DNA of 17,071 nt, taken from the NCBI GenBank assembly GCA_944391545.1, contig CALXTZ010000019.1, positions 1 through 17,071 of the forward strand. The letters are read 5' to 3'. Within the stretch, counting starts at the first letter, position 1. The number at the start of each line of letters is the position of its first letter. Positions 5,944-14,705 of the stretch are shown here, piece after piece. A model generated the notes under the pieces. That model saw only the letters and a program-made list of their open reading frames with translations, did no database searches and was not told the origin of the DNA. The translations under genes and the position numbers were made by a program. Source of the DNA: an uncultured Alphaproteobacteria bacterium (lineage in GTDB: Bacteria; Pseudomonadota; Alphaproteobacteria; CAAHEQ01; UBA3637).

Positions 5944-8900
5944 TTAGAACAAGCGTGAAGACGGAGCCGTTGCTCCCTCTTTTCGTTGAAGCGGCGTCGC
6001 AATCCGATTCGTTTGACCGGACATCGGATATTCGACGATATTCGGATCTTGGTAGACATCTTCTAACGTCGGATTGTTCGTTGACGAATCACCGGCAGAT
6101 TTATTTTCATAAATCGGCTCACCAGCAATCCCCAAGTCCTCGTCCGTATAATCCGGATTATACGCTTCTCCGTCACTCATATCCATTCCGGATGAAACAG
6201 CGCCCGTCCCAGCGGATGTCGCAATACTCTTCGTTCCGCCCGTTCCCAAGGAGGCTCCCTGAACCGGACGAGAAGCCAACCCATATCCTGTCGGCGCTTG
6301 TTGAGCTACCGGCGAATCGGCTCCCATTTGAGCAACATAATCATCTTCATCATCCTGTTCGGATCTAAGCCACAAGTCTTCCATCGCAAAGACAGTCAAC
6401 CGCGTTCCCGACGGAATGAAGACAATCGGCGGAATAGCAGACGAATCTTCGATCATCTGGTTGAAAATCAGCTCCATATCATCAATGAAGTTTTGACGTG
6501 CCTGTTGTGCAGCCTGCGCACGGTCAGATTGCGACGATGTCCCGTAATTTTCATTTTGAGTCACCGTTTCATCCGACGCAATCAAGTAGCTGATCGCCGA
6601 AACAACAGACGATTGCAAGACAGGCTTACCGTATCTGGCCAAGAACATTTCATCCAAGTATCCGGCAACACCGCCACGCCCTTGAGCATCTCCGGAAACA
6701 GCCTGCATCGTGAATGAACCACCATCCGGACGAACCAGACGTTCCCATGAAATTTCAACTTTTGCCACCCGATTTTCACCCGGGCTGCCCGTAACGCGGC
6801 CGATCAACTTACTGCCGGCCGGAATAATAATGTTCCGTCCGTCTTCCGCATAAATATGGCGTTCAACAATTGCCGATACCGGAACAGACATATAACGGCT
6901 GTCAATCGAGCGCGACAAGACTGCCGGAATGGCTTTGTCTTTCAAAATCATGCGGCTCATATCCACCGGCCATGTCGATACCGATTTTGACCCGAAGTCT
7001 TTTGTGACTTTCGCTTTCGCGCGTGCCAAAACCCGACCGTCCGGCGTCAATTTAGCCAACCGATTACCGGAAGCGCTCATCTTTTCCTTCATTTTCTGAC
7101 GACGTGCCGCTAAAATCTGTTGCATTTGCAGCGATTGTTGCGGCGAGAAAACAAGCGGTTGTTGCGTAAAGCGTTTGGCATCACCAAACTCATCGGCAAA
7201 CCGGTTGCCGTTCAACGTGAACGCTTCACCGTCCCGCATCGTTCCCACAACAGCGCCCGTTAACGGATTGATAATGCTGTTATCAGGCATCAACATAAAC
7301 TCTTGATCTCCGATTTGCAGCTTTTGACCGCCACCCAACAGACCGGCGCCGCCTTTGAAAACGTCTGCCAAATCACCGGACAGGAAGCCCGAATCGCCCT
7401 GCCACCGGCCAATCAAATTGCCGTCCGGATCATAGACATTTCCATCTCCGTCAATTCGAGCCAACACGTTGCCGTTCATATCCCGAATAACACCGTTTTC
7501 ATCGATTGTCCCGACTTGTCTGCCGTTGGCATCGTATACTTTTCCGCACTTGATCGTATAAAGCAAGTTACCGTTCAAATCTCGAACTTCACCGTTGTAT
7601 TTTGCATTCAAACAATCCACCGGCATCAAAGATCCATCCGAATTTAGTTGTGCGTATGGTTTACCGTCTTTCGTCAGCACTCCGTTCGGCATCAAGTCTC
7701 CGATTTCATCTCCGTTCAAGTTACGGAATTTGCCGTCCTTGACATACCCTTCAATAGAACCGTCAGCCCCATACACATACTTTGGCATTTCGGAAATACC
7801 GTTTTTGCCGACTTTTCCGATAACATTACCGTTTAAGTCGCGAATATTGCCTTCATCGTCAATGGATCCGATTAAATTGCCGTTCGGATCATAAAGCTTC
7901 CCGTCCGGAGCAACCGTAAAGAGATGCTTCCCTTTATTATCAAAGACTCGTCCGGCTTTATCCATCGTACCGGTGATATTACCGTTATCGTCAAATAACA
8001 GTTGTTCGGCTTTTAAATCCACAACACGACCGATCGGTTTTCCGTTCATGTCAACGACGGTGCCGTCACCCAAAACTTTCCCGATAACGTTACCGTTTTT
8101 ATCGACAACCGAACCGTCCCGTTTAACACGACCCAAAACATTTCCGTTTTCGTCGACAACGATCCCACGTTTCAATACGTGACCGATTAAATTACCGTCT
8201 TTATCAACAACCGTTCCGTCATGGCGAGAACACCCGATCGAAATGCCCATCGTATCAATCACATCGGCATCCGGCAAAGTCCGACCCAGCAAAGTCCCAT
8301 CATCTGCGATAACCGATCCTTTTAAGACCGTTCCGCCGATAGGCGTTCCTTTCAAGGACAAAGCCGTTCCATCCAAGTTCAACACACCGACGACTTCGCC
8401 TTTATTGCTGATAATCCGACCGTCATACCGTGGGACACCCACAATTCGACATTGATCATCCGTCACCAAAGAACTGGGTAAGACTGCCCCGAGCGTCTTT
8501 AACGCATGAGACCCTTTGACCGCACCGTTGCTTGCCAAGTTACCGATAAGCGTTCCTTGAATATTAACGACATTCCCGTCACCGGTCGTATTTCCCAGCA
8601 CATTGGATTGATGATCGATGGCTGTCCGATACGGAACCAAAGCCCCTTTCAACTCACCGTCTGTTCCCAACAAAGTGGCATCATCCAAAACATGCGCAAT
8701 CGTTTCATTCGCCGTATTCAAAACATCCCCGGACGGCATCGCCCGACCGAACAATTCAGGCTTCAAACCGATGGCAGCACCGGAAGACATGGCATCCCCG
8801 AAGTCCGGCATTAAAGCATAAACATCTCGGTTCAACGTTTCAACAATCGTACCGTCTTGCATGACGCGGCCCTTAACGACACCGTCTTTTCCGACAACGG

Positions 8901-11900
8901 CACCGTCAACGCCGATAAACCCGATAATTTGAGCATCGTCATCAACTGCAACACCGGTCATCATTCCCAAGCCGACCAATTGATTGGAAGAACTCAAAAC
9001 AGTTGTGAACGGCATTAACGTTCCTAACCGTTTCCCTGTAAAATCAGCAATTGCGTTTGAAACGGAAGTTCTGGCCACAATGTGTCCGTCGCGACCTAAA
9101 ATCACATTCGGAGGCAAGACACCGCCCCAGATTTTACCCAAGGCATCATACATCGTTGCATCTGGCAAAATGTACGCCGTCGGAGATCCGTTGAAAATCA
9201 CTTCTCCGTCGGGAACCGCATTTCCGACAATCGCCAAATCCAACCCTAATGCCAAACCGAACGGCAAAGCACCACCGACAATTTTCTTGTCCGCATTTAC
9301 AATCCGCAAGCTGGACGTCAACGTATCGGATATCGTGTCTGTATCCGTTTTTTGAGTCGCAACGCCATTCGGGAAAATATGACCGACGACCTTGCCTTGT
9401 TCATTCGCAGCATACCCTTGCGGCATCAGCGTTCCGACAACGTCGGCTTGCGCATTCATAACCATCGAACCGACAACTTTGCCGATAACGGCGTTTTTAC
9501 CGTCTTTAACCGTACCGTCAAAGCTGACAGCGCCCAAAACACGCCCTTTATCATCCAAAACCAGTGTCCCGAACGGCAGATATTGCCCGATAACAGCATT
9601 CTGCGCATTCAACACACGGTTATCAGATTGAACATAGCCGAGCACTTGACCTCTGGCATTGACGACAGAACCGTCATACCGCGTCCACCCTAACAGTGTT
9701 CCGGCAGGATCAACAACAACACCTTGTTTCAAAACACGGCCGACCCAGACGTTTTTGTCATTCCACATTTTGTCATCATACGGGAATGTTCCCAACACTT
9801 CACCGGCACGCCCTAAAACACGGCCGTTGACGGAAACGGTACCGACAAATTCGCCCAACAAATCAACAACGGTTTGACGCGGGATTAAATGCCCCATTTG
9901 TTTTCCGTTTTCATCAACCGCAAAACCGTCCGGCATCATTTGTCCGATCGCTTTGCCGTCTTTGCCGTTCAATTTCCCGTCAAAAGACAACCAACCGATC
10001 GATTCTTTATTCGCACCGACCACAGATCCCAATCGAACCAAAGATCCCAAAACACGACCGTTTGTTGCATAAACATTCCCTGCTGCCGTAATATGCCCGA
10101 TAGATTTACCATTTTTATTCACACCGCCGTTAATCGTCAGGAAACCCAACAATTCTCCATTTTGCCCTAACGGAATGGAAGCTTCCGGGAATACCATCCC
10201 AATGACATTATTTTGAGCATCAACAACCATACGGTTTAACGTCACAACGCCGATTTCATTGTTGGCCGGAGAAACAACTTTCCCGGTATTTAAAACCTGC
10301 CCGATCACGGTGCCGTTCCAATCCAATACAGACCCTTTCGGCATGAGACCGCCCAAAACCATTCCGTCTCGGTTAACAACGCTGCCGTCTGCCCGAATAA
10401 CCCCCAAAGCTTCTTTATTCGCACCGACAGCCGTTCCGTCAGCCTGAACGGATCCGATCCATTCATTGTTAATATTAATCAGTTGGCTACCGTCCGGAAT
10501 GAGCGCACCGATAATGTCGGAACTTTCAATGCCGACCGTTGTATAATCCGGTAAAACGCGCCCGAACTTGGTTCCTTTTTCATCAACGGCATAACCGGTT
10601 TTGCTGGTGAACCGTCCCAAGAAAATCCCTTCCGGAGAAACAATAATCCCGTCCGGCGGAATAAATCCGATGATTTCACCGCGTTCATTCACCACCTGAC
10701 CGTTTATCAACGTTCCGATTTTGCGACCGTTTTCGTCATAAACATCCGTTCCGATAACGGTCCAACCCAGCGGATTGCCGTTTTCATCCAAAACTGTTCC
10801 CGGTTTGACAACTTGACCGATGATATTTCCTTTTTCATCAATGACGGTACCGTCCGGATTAACGCATCCGATTACCTGACCGGATTTATCAACCACTTTT
10901 CCGTCCGGCCGAACAATCCCGACCATTTGGCCGTTAACGCCGACAACAGACCCCGAAGGCGTCACACCGCCGATAATCTCGCCGTTCGCATTCAAGACAT
11001 TCTTGTCCGGATTGACATAGCCGACAACATCTCCGGCCGTATTCAAAACTTGTCCGTCCAGATCAATGATACCCAAGAAAACGCATCCTTGCGCAATCGC
11101 CGTTCCTTTCGGAACAACGGCCCCGAAGACTTTGTTATTTAAATTCAACGCATACCCGGTTGACAGAACACGTCCGACCGCATCTCCCGTCTGCGTGACA
11201 ACGGATCCGTCCGGTAAAACGATTCCCTGTACCTGCAAATTGTACCCGACAACGCGGCCTTTAGGCATAACGGCACCGACAATATTCTTGCCGGAACCCA
11301 CCGTTCCGTCAGGATTGACACACCCCAGCATATTAGCAGCGCTGTCAATTGCTTTTCCTTCCGAGTTCACGAAAGCCGTCACGCGACCGTCTGTATTGAT
11401 GACCAATCCTTCACGAATGACCATCCCCATCGGAACAGCCCCCATATCCAAAACAAGCCCATCAATCGTGACATAGCCGACTTGTTGCTCGAAAGCATTT
11501 AAAATCTTACCGTTTTGTTCAACGGAACCCAAAGATTGACAGCCATAGCCGATGCCGAGCCCTTTCGGCGTTACACCCCCGATAATGGCTCCCGATCCGT
11601 CAACAACCAAACCGCCCGGCAAAACCCGACCGATTTTTTGTTTTTGCGTGTTCATGACAGACCCGTCTTTTTGCGTCACACCGACAGCTTGAGAAGACAT
11701 GTTCAAAACAACCGACCAAGGCATGACAGACCCGATAATCCGACCGTTCAAATCAACAATCGTCCCGTCCGCCATCGGCAACCCAATCAGTTTATTATTA
11801 GCATCTTCTACGGTTCCTTCATTCGTCAATTGACCGATCACATCGCCTTTTGCGTTTAAAACAGGTAAAACCGGCAAAGCTGCCCCCAAAACCTTTAATT

Positions 11901-12729
11901 CTTTCGTGACAATCGTATAATCCGGCAATAAACGTCCCAGAACAGTCCCTTCATCATCCACAACTTCCTGCGTCTCCGGCACAATCCGTCCCATTAAAGT
12001 GCCCGTTAAGCTGATCGGAATCAATTCAGGTTCGACAATTCCCAAAATCTCGCCGGTATCCGACAAATACATGCCGGTTTCAGGATCCAACGTTCCTTTT
12101 TGTTTGGTTTCTTTCGGCTCTACCGTCTCACAAATGATACAATCTTTAGAATCCGTTGATTGACCGACCAACGTAATCAACAAATTTTTGGTTGTCGCCG
12201 AAGGCAATGCATTTGGGTTATCCCACATCCAATTAATGTTCAGGTTATTTTGCAACCGTCGAACCGACACCGGATTCCACAAAACTTTCACATTGCATGT
12301 ACCATCTTGGGGAATCGCCGCATCCGTCGGACAGCCGTTTTCAATAATAAAGCCGTCTTGTTGGACTTCGACCAATTCCATCGAATTAATACGGATCGGA
12401 CCGCCTTGAGCCGTTAAGGTAATAATCGCCTCGGAAGTACCGCCGACAACCACCTGATCCAAGTTCAAAGAAGCCGGGCTTGCCACCAAATTGACATCTT
12501 GGCGATCCCGATCGAACAATAACGGATCGACGGGTTCGTTTGTGGCATCAATACTAATTTCACCGCCAAAGCCGGGCCCTTCTTCTTCAATCGGTGGCGT
12601 GGAAGAGCCAAAATGCACCATGATAGCAATTAAAAATGCCAAAAGTGCAAAAATGCCTACGAACAACAAAATGCGGTTCGACTTTTTAACGTATTGCTCT
12701 GACGAGCTTAATAATGTATTGTCTGCCAT
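5944..12729 (-). CDS. virB10: Giant VirB10/DotG-like T4SS protein with Ig-like domain and ~17-residue repeats
   Basis: This 2261-residue protein would span inner membrane to outer membrane in the T4SS core complex. From the chosen ATG (12729; a GTG 12 nt earlier has no SD, while GGGTAGA precedes the ATG) the order is as follows. A cytoplasmic tail comes first, then one membrane helix (about 20-39). An Ig-like domain (about 80-190) matches the ASH/choice-of-anchor-D pattern, with Cys133 and Cys145 in the usual GC...GTC places. A repeat region (about 212-1778) and a linker follow. A VirB10/TrbI core (about 1920-2125) contains VPVSAIVERHIYAEDG, IIPAGSKLIGRV, the antenna-like GYLDEMF and SSVVSAISYLIA, and IPSGTRLTVFA. 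An acidic tail of about 135 residues ends the protein. Typical VirB10 is about 400 residues; Legionella DotG and Helicobacter CagY are larger and repeat-bearing. It lies 37 nt after the virB9 stop. Confidence 0.93.
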   Translation of the reverse strand: MADNTLLSSSEQYVKKSNRILLFVGIFALLAFLIAIMVHFGSSTPPIEEEGPGFGGEISIDATNEPVDPLLFDRDRQDVNLVASPASLNLDQVVVGGTSEAIITLTAQGGPIRINSMELVEVQQDGFIIENGCPTDAAIPQDGTCNVKVLWNPVSVRRLQNNLNINWMWDNPNALPSATTKNLLITLVGQSTDSKDCIICETVEPKETKQKGTLDPETGMYLSDTGEILGIVEPELIPISLTGTLMGRIVPETQEVVDDEGTVLGRLLPDYTIVTKELKVLGAALPVLPVLNAKGDVIGQLTNEGTVEDANNKLIGLPMADGTIVDLNGRIIGSVMPWSVVLNMSSQAVGVTQKDGSVMNTQKQKIGRVLPGGLVVDGSGAIIGGVTPKGLGIGYGCQSLGSVEQNGKILNAFEQQVGYVTIDGLVLDMGAVPMGMVIREGLVINTDGRVTAFVNSEGKAIDSAANMLGCVNPDGTVGSGKNIVGAVMPKGRVVGYNLQVQGIVLPDGSVVTQTGDAVGRVLSTGYALNLNNKVFGAVVPKGTAIAQGCVFLGIIDLDGQVLNTAGDVVGYVNPDKNVLNANGEIIGGVTPSGSVVGVNGQMVGIVRPDGKVVDKSGQVIGCVNPDGTVIDEKGNIIGQVVKPGTVLDENGNPLGWTVIGTDVYDENGRKIGTLINGQVVNERGEIIGFIPPDGIIVSPEGIFLGRFTSKTGYAVDEKGTKFGRVLPDYTTVGIESSDIIGALIPDGSQLININNEWIGSVQADGTAVGANKEALGVIRADGSVVNRDGMVLGGLMPKGSVLDWNGTVIGQVLNTGKVVSPANNEIGVVTLNRMVVDAQNNVIGMVFPEASIPLGQNGELLGFLTINGGVNKNGKSIGHITAAGNVYATNGRVLGSLVRLGSVVGANKESIGWLSFDGKLNGKDGKAIGQMMPDGFAVDENGKQMGHLIPRQTVVDLLGEFVGTVSVNGRVLGRAGEVLGTFPYDDKMWNDKNVWVGRVLKQGVVVDPAGTLLGWTRYDGSVVNARGQVLGYVQSDNRVLNAQNAVIGQYLPFGTLVLDDKGRVLGAVSFDGTVKDGKNAVIGKVVGSMVMNAQADVVGTLMPQGYAANEQGKVVGHIFPNGVATQKTDTDTISDTLTSSLRIVNADKKIVGGALPFGLALGLDLAIVGNAVPDGEVIFNGSPTAYILPDATMYDALGKIWGGVLPPNVILGRDGHIVARTSVSNAIADFTGKRLGTLMPFTTVLSSSNQLVGLGMMTGVAVDDDAQIIGFIGVDGAVVGKDGVVKGRVMQDGTIVETLNRDVYALMPDFGDAMSSGAAIGLKPELFGRAMPSGDVLNTANETIAHVLDDATLLGTDGELKGALVPYRTAIDHQSNVLGNTTGDGNVVNIQGTLIGNLASNGAVKGSHALKTLGAVLPSSLVTDDQCRIVGVPRYDGRIISNKGEVVGVLNLDGTALSLKGTPIGGTVLKGSVIADDGTLLGRTLPDADVIDTMGISIGCSRHDGTVVDKDGNLIGHVLKRGIVVDENGNVLGRVKRDGSVVDKNGNVIGKVLGDGTVVDMNGKPIGRVVDLKAEQLLFDDNGNITGTMDKAGRVFDNKGKHLFTVAPDGKLYDPNGNLIGSIDDEGNIRDLNGNVIGKVGKNGISEMPKYVYGADGSIEGYVKDGKFRNLNGDEIGDLMPNGVLTKDGKPYAQLNSDGSLMPVDCLNAKYNGEVRDLNGNLLYTIKCGKVYDANGRQVGTIDENGVIRDMNGNVLARIDGDGNVYDPDGNLIGRWQGDSGFLSGDLADVFKGGAGLLGGGQKLQIGDQEFMLMPDNSIINPLTGAVVGTMRDGEAFTLNGNRFADEFGDAKRFTQQPLVFSPQQSLQMQQILAARRQKMKEKMSASGNRLAKLTPDGRVLARAKAKVTKDFGSKSVSTWPVDMSRMILKDKAIPAVLSRSIDSRYMSVPVSAIVERHIYAEDGRNIIIPAGSKLIGRVTGSPGENRVAKVEISWERLVRPDGGSFTMQAVSGDAQGRGGVAGYLDEMFLARYGKPVLQSSVVSAISYLIASDETVTQNENYGTSSQSDRAQAAQQARQNFIDDMELIFNQMIEDSSAIPPIVFIPSGTRLTVFAMEDLWLRSEQDDEDDYVAQMGADSPVAQQAPTGYGLASRPVQGASLGTGGTKSIATSAGTGAVSSGMDMSDGEAYNPDYTDEDLGIAGEPIYENKSAGDSSTNNPTLEDVYQDPNIVEYPMSGQTNRIATPLQRKEGATAPSSRLF
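7400..12096 (-). repeat. Tandem 17-residue (51-bp) repeat array inside virB10
   Basis: About 4.7 kb encodes a repeated unit whose consensus reads roughly IGxVxxDGxVVDxxGNx. Units are mostly exactly 17 residues with occasional insertions, giving roughly 85-90 copies. The best-conserved copies lie near the C-terminal end (plus about 7780-8200, for example IGHVLKRGIVVDENGNV and LGRVKRDGSVVDKNGNV). N-terminal copies are more diverged. The Gly/Asp-Gly and alternating hydrophobic pattern suggests short beta strands joined by turns, as in a beta-solenoid or beta-hairpin fibre. Scattered cysteines (GCVNPDG appears twice) break the pattern. Confidence 0.93.
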
Positions 12730-12766
12730 TCTACCCAACACTAAGTTTTAAGATTTCACCAAAAGT

Positions 12767-14398
12767 CTATTGTGTTCTAATGACGGAACATGTGATCCCT
12801 CTGCGGCTTAATTTGTCACACAAAGCATCGCCTGTCCGGACATCTTGAACCGGTCCAATGCGTAAACGGAACAATTCAGGGGCACCGCCTTCTGCCATTG
12901 CATCAATAGAGAAGTACGGATTATATCCTTGCAATAAATCTTTATTCTTCGCACGAATGCCTTCCCATCTGTTTTCCAAATCGCCGATATTATTGCCTTG
13001 AGCCAATTCAATCGCAATATTATCCGTTACCGGCACTTGGAAAGAAGCATTCGCCGCCGTTCCGATATTCATACCGTTCATCGTATCCACAATACCGGCA
13101 GAAGCCTGTTGTGACATCTTGACATCATTCGGCAACGGCATCATGTTATGCGTGTAAGCATCTTCGCGTGTGGCATACGGATTTGAATAAGAAGCCCCAT
13201 CCGGTCCGATACCCGCATCTTGCCCCATCGGCATACCGACGTTCCCGCCGGCCATCGCCGTCGTCGAGGGTTGTTCGGCATTCCATGTTCTGGCATTCGA
13301 TCCGGAATAATCAATGTATTCCAGCCCTTGTGCCGGATCACGGCGCAGTTTCAAACAAACAACTTTCTGACCGTTGCGCAAAATCATATCGCCAATACCT
13401 TCCACAACAATCAGACGGCTGTAAGGCCCTCTCGCCCGAGACCCGACCGGCACTTCCGATCCTTGAACAATCAAGTTCACAATCGGCCGTTGAGTCATAT
13501 TCAAAGCTTTCGGACCTAAATCAATATAAGTAAAGATTTCATCCCGCCAGACACGTTCCGGAGCGATATCAATATCTTCCGGGTTCGGGATAAAGACATC
13601 CACGTCAAACCGGAATTTTTCCGGATCGACAGGAATGCTTTCCAACCAATTCTTCGGCGCATTACCGGCCGTATTCAATCCGATATTCGGTGACTGCGTC
13701 CCGCCGGCCGTCAAACTGTTTCCGCCGACGCCGCTCCATCCCGGCGCATTGCCTTGAAGGCCGGAACCACTCGCCGTTACGGAAGCGCCGTTGCTGATAT
13801 TCAACGAACCGCCCGCACTGGCCGGCGTATATTTCGGCCCCACCAAAACATCAACAACCGAATTTGTAATCCGGTCCGTATTGTATGTTTCGCTGCGCAA
13901 ATAGAACACATATCGATTACCCGAACGACCGAAAATAATCAGGTTGCTGTCAACCCCGATATAGGTCGGATCCGCATACAAGAGCAAAGAGTTCGGCGCA
14001 GCAATTTCACCGCCGAAAGATTCCGGAGAACCGATATGAACTTTTTCAATCAACTCCCACGCCGGCAGGTTAATCAATGTCATCATTCCTTCACGCAAAC
14101 GAATGGGCAACACCACATCCGGCGTCCAAACATACCGAGAATAGCCCGGTTTTAACTGCCCTTCACCCAAATGTTGCATCGGGTCGTTCCAAGCTTTTTG
14201 CTGCATACCCAGCGATGTTAAATAACTGAGATTGATGGTATCAAAGCTCCCCGCCGTTTGAGCCATCGCATCACTGATTTGAGCCGCGTCCACATTACTC
14301 GGCTGAACTTGTTGCGCCGCCAAGCTTAAAGGACTGAATGCCATCAAACTGATTGCGGTCATCATTAAAAGTTTTTTTCTTAATTCTTGTTTTAACAT
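12767..14398 (-). CDS. virB9: VirB9-like T4SS core protein with a C-terminal SPOR domain
   Basis: This 543-residue periplasmic protein of the outer-membrane core complex has a signal peptide (about 1-28, ending LSLAAQQ). Residues 90-187 match the VirB9/CagX N-terminal domain (PIRLREGMMTLINLP, then SNLIIFGRSGNRYVFYLRSE). Residues 195-245 form a Gly/Asn/Ser linker. Residues 262-352 match the VirB9 C-terminal domain (VWRDEIFTYIDLGPKA, then SRLIVVEGIGDMILRNGQ, with Cys348). A variable stretch follows, and the last about 65 residues form a SPOR domain: LLQGYNPYF, LFRLRIGPV, then DALCDKLSRRGITCSVI, with the alphaproteobacterial two-cysteine version (527 and 537). SPOR domains bind denuded peptidoglycan glycans. 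VirB9 is usually about 290 residues, so the fusion is unusual. The SD-like GAGAGAG precedes the ATG. It could also be compared with DotH, but the motifs fit VirB9 better. Confidence 0.88.
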   Translation of the reverse strand: MLKQELRKKLLMMTAISLMAFSPLSLAAQQVQPSNVDAAQISDAMAQTAGSFDTINLSYLTSLGMQQKAWNDPMQHLGEGQLKPGYSRYVWTPDVVLPIRLREGMMTLINLPAWELIEKVHIGSPESFGGEIAAPNSLLLYADPTYIGVDSNLIIFGRSGNRYVFYLRSETYNTDRITNSVVDVLVGPKYTPASAGGSLNISNGASVTASGSGLQGNAPGWSGVGGNSLTAGGTQSPNIGLNTAGNAPKNWLESIPVDPEKFRFDVDVFIPNPEDIDIAPERVWRDEIFTYIDLGPKALNMTQRPIVNLIVQGSEVPVGSRARGPYSRLIVVEGIGDMILRNGQKVVCLKLRRDPAQGLEYIDYSGSNARTWNAEQPSTTAMAGGNVGMPMGQDAGIGPDGASYSNPYATREDAYTHNMMPLPNDVKMSQQASAGIVDTMNGMNIGTAANASFQVPVTDNIAIELAQGNNIGDLENRWEGIRAKNKDLLQGYNPYFSIDAMAEGGAPELFRLRIGPVQDVRTGDALCDKLSRRGITCSVIRTQ

Positions 14399-14705
14399 CT
14401 TGCATGCTCTCTCGATATGGTTAACACCTAAGTTATAAAATAAATCAAATCCGATTTAAAAGTCTACTAAAAAGTAATATAAATGACAAAAATTAACACT
14501 TTATTATTTTTTTCATTTTCTTTTCGATTCGTTTTCTTTACCGAAAATAATCAAATTCTCCCTTTCTTGTTGATTTCAAAAGACTTTTATTCAAACACTC
14601 AAAAAGATGACAAAATAAAAAAAATACGAAAAAACAATTTTTAAAAAGAAGCTTTTATCCTTTTGACTGTTTTTTCGCATTTTACTCTTTTATTTATTCA
14701 ATTCC
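14399..14705. other. AT-rich intergenic region between virB8 and virB9
   Basis: This 307-bp stretch is far richer in A and T than the genes around it, with many homopolymer A and T runs. It holds the SD of virB9, a possible weak promoter (14432-14460) and a doubtful 29-codon frame (14591-14680). I see no convincing terminator or RNA gene. It is the largest gap in the minus-strand operon, so internal transcription initiation here is plausible. Confidence 0.6.
14432..14460 (-). promoter_or_regulatory. Possible weak promoter for virB9-virB10-virB11
   Basis: On the minus strand TTTAAA (plus 14455-14460) and TATAAC (plus 14432-14437) are separated by exactly 17 nt, about 35 nt upstream of the virB9 start. 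The -35 is poor and the region is AT-rich, so a chance match is quite possible. Confidence 0.25.

Noticed and set aside
7400..12096. CRISPR-like array because of regular short repeats
   Set aside because: The repeats are translated, degenerate at DNA level, contiguous without unique spacers, and in frame throughout.
7300..12420. Many plus-strand open frames opposite the virB10 repeats
   Set aside because: They mirror the repeat periodicity of the minus-strand gene, lack SD sites and look like non-coding translations.
5944..12741. GTG at 12741 as the start of virB10
   Set aside because: No SD precedes it. The ATG at 12729 has a GGGTAG sequence just upstream and begins a sensible cytoplasmic tail.
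14591..14680. A 29-codon minus-strand frame beginning MRKNSQKDKSFFLK and then hydrophobic (Phe, Val, Ile), like a small membrane peptide
   Set aside because: It lies in extremely AT-rich DNA where Phe/Lys codons arise by chance, and only a weak AAGAG precedes the ATG. Conservation would be needed to accept it.
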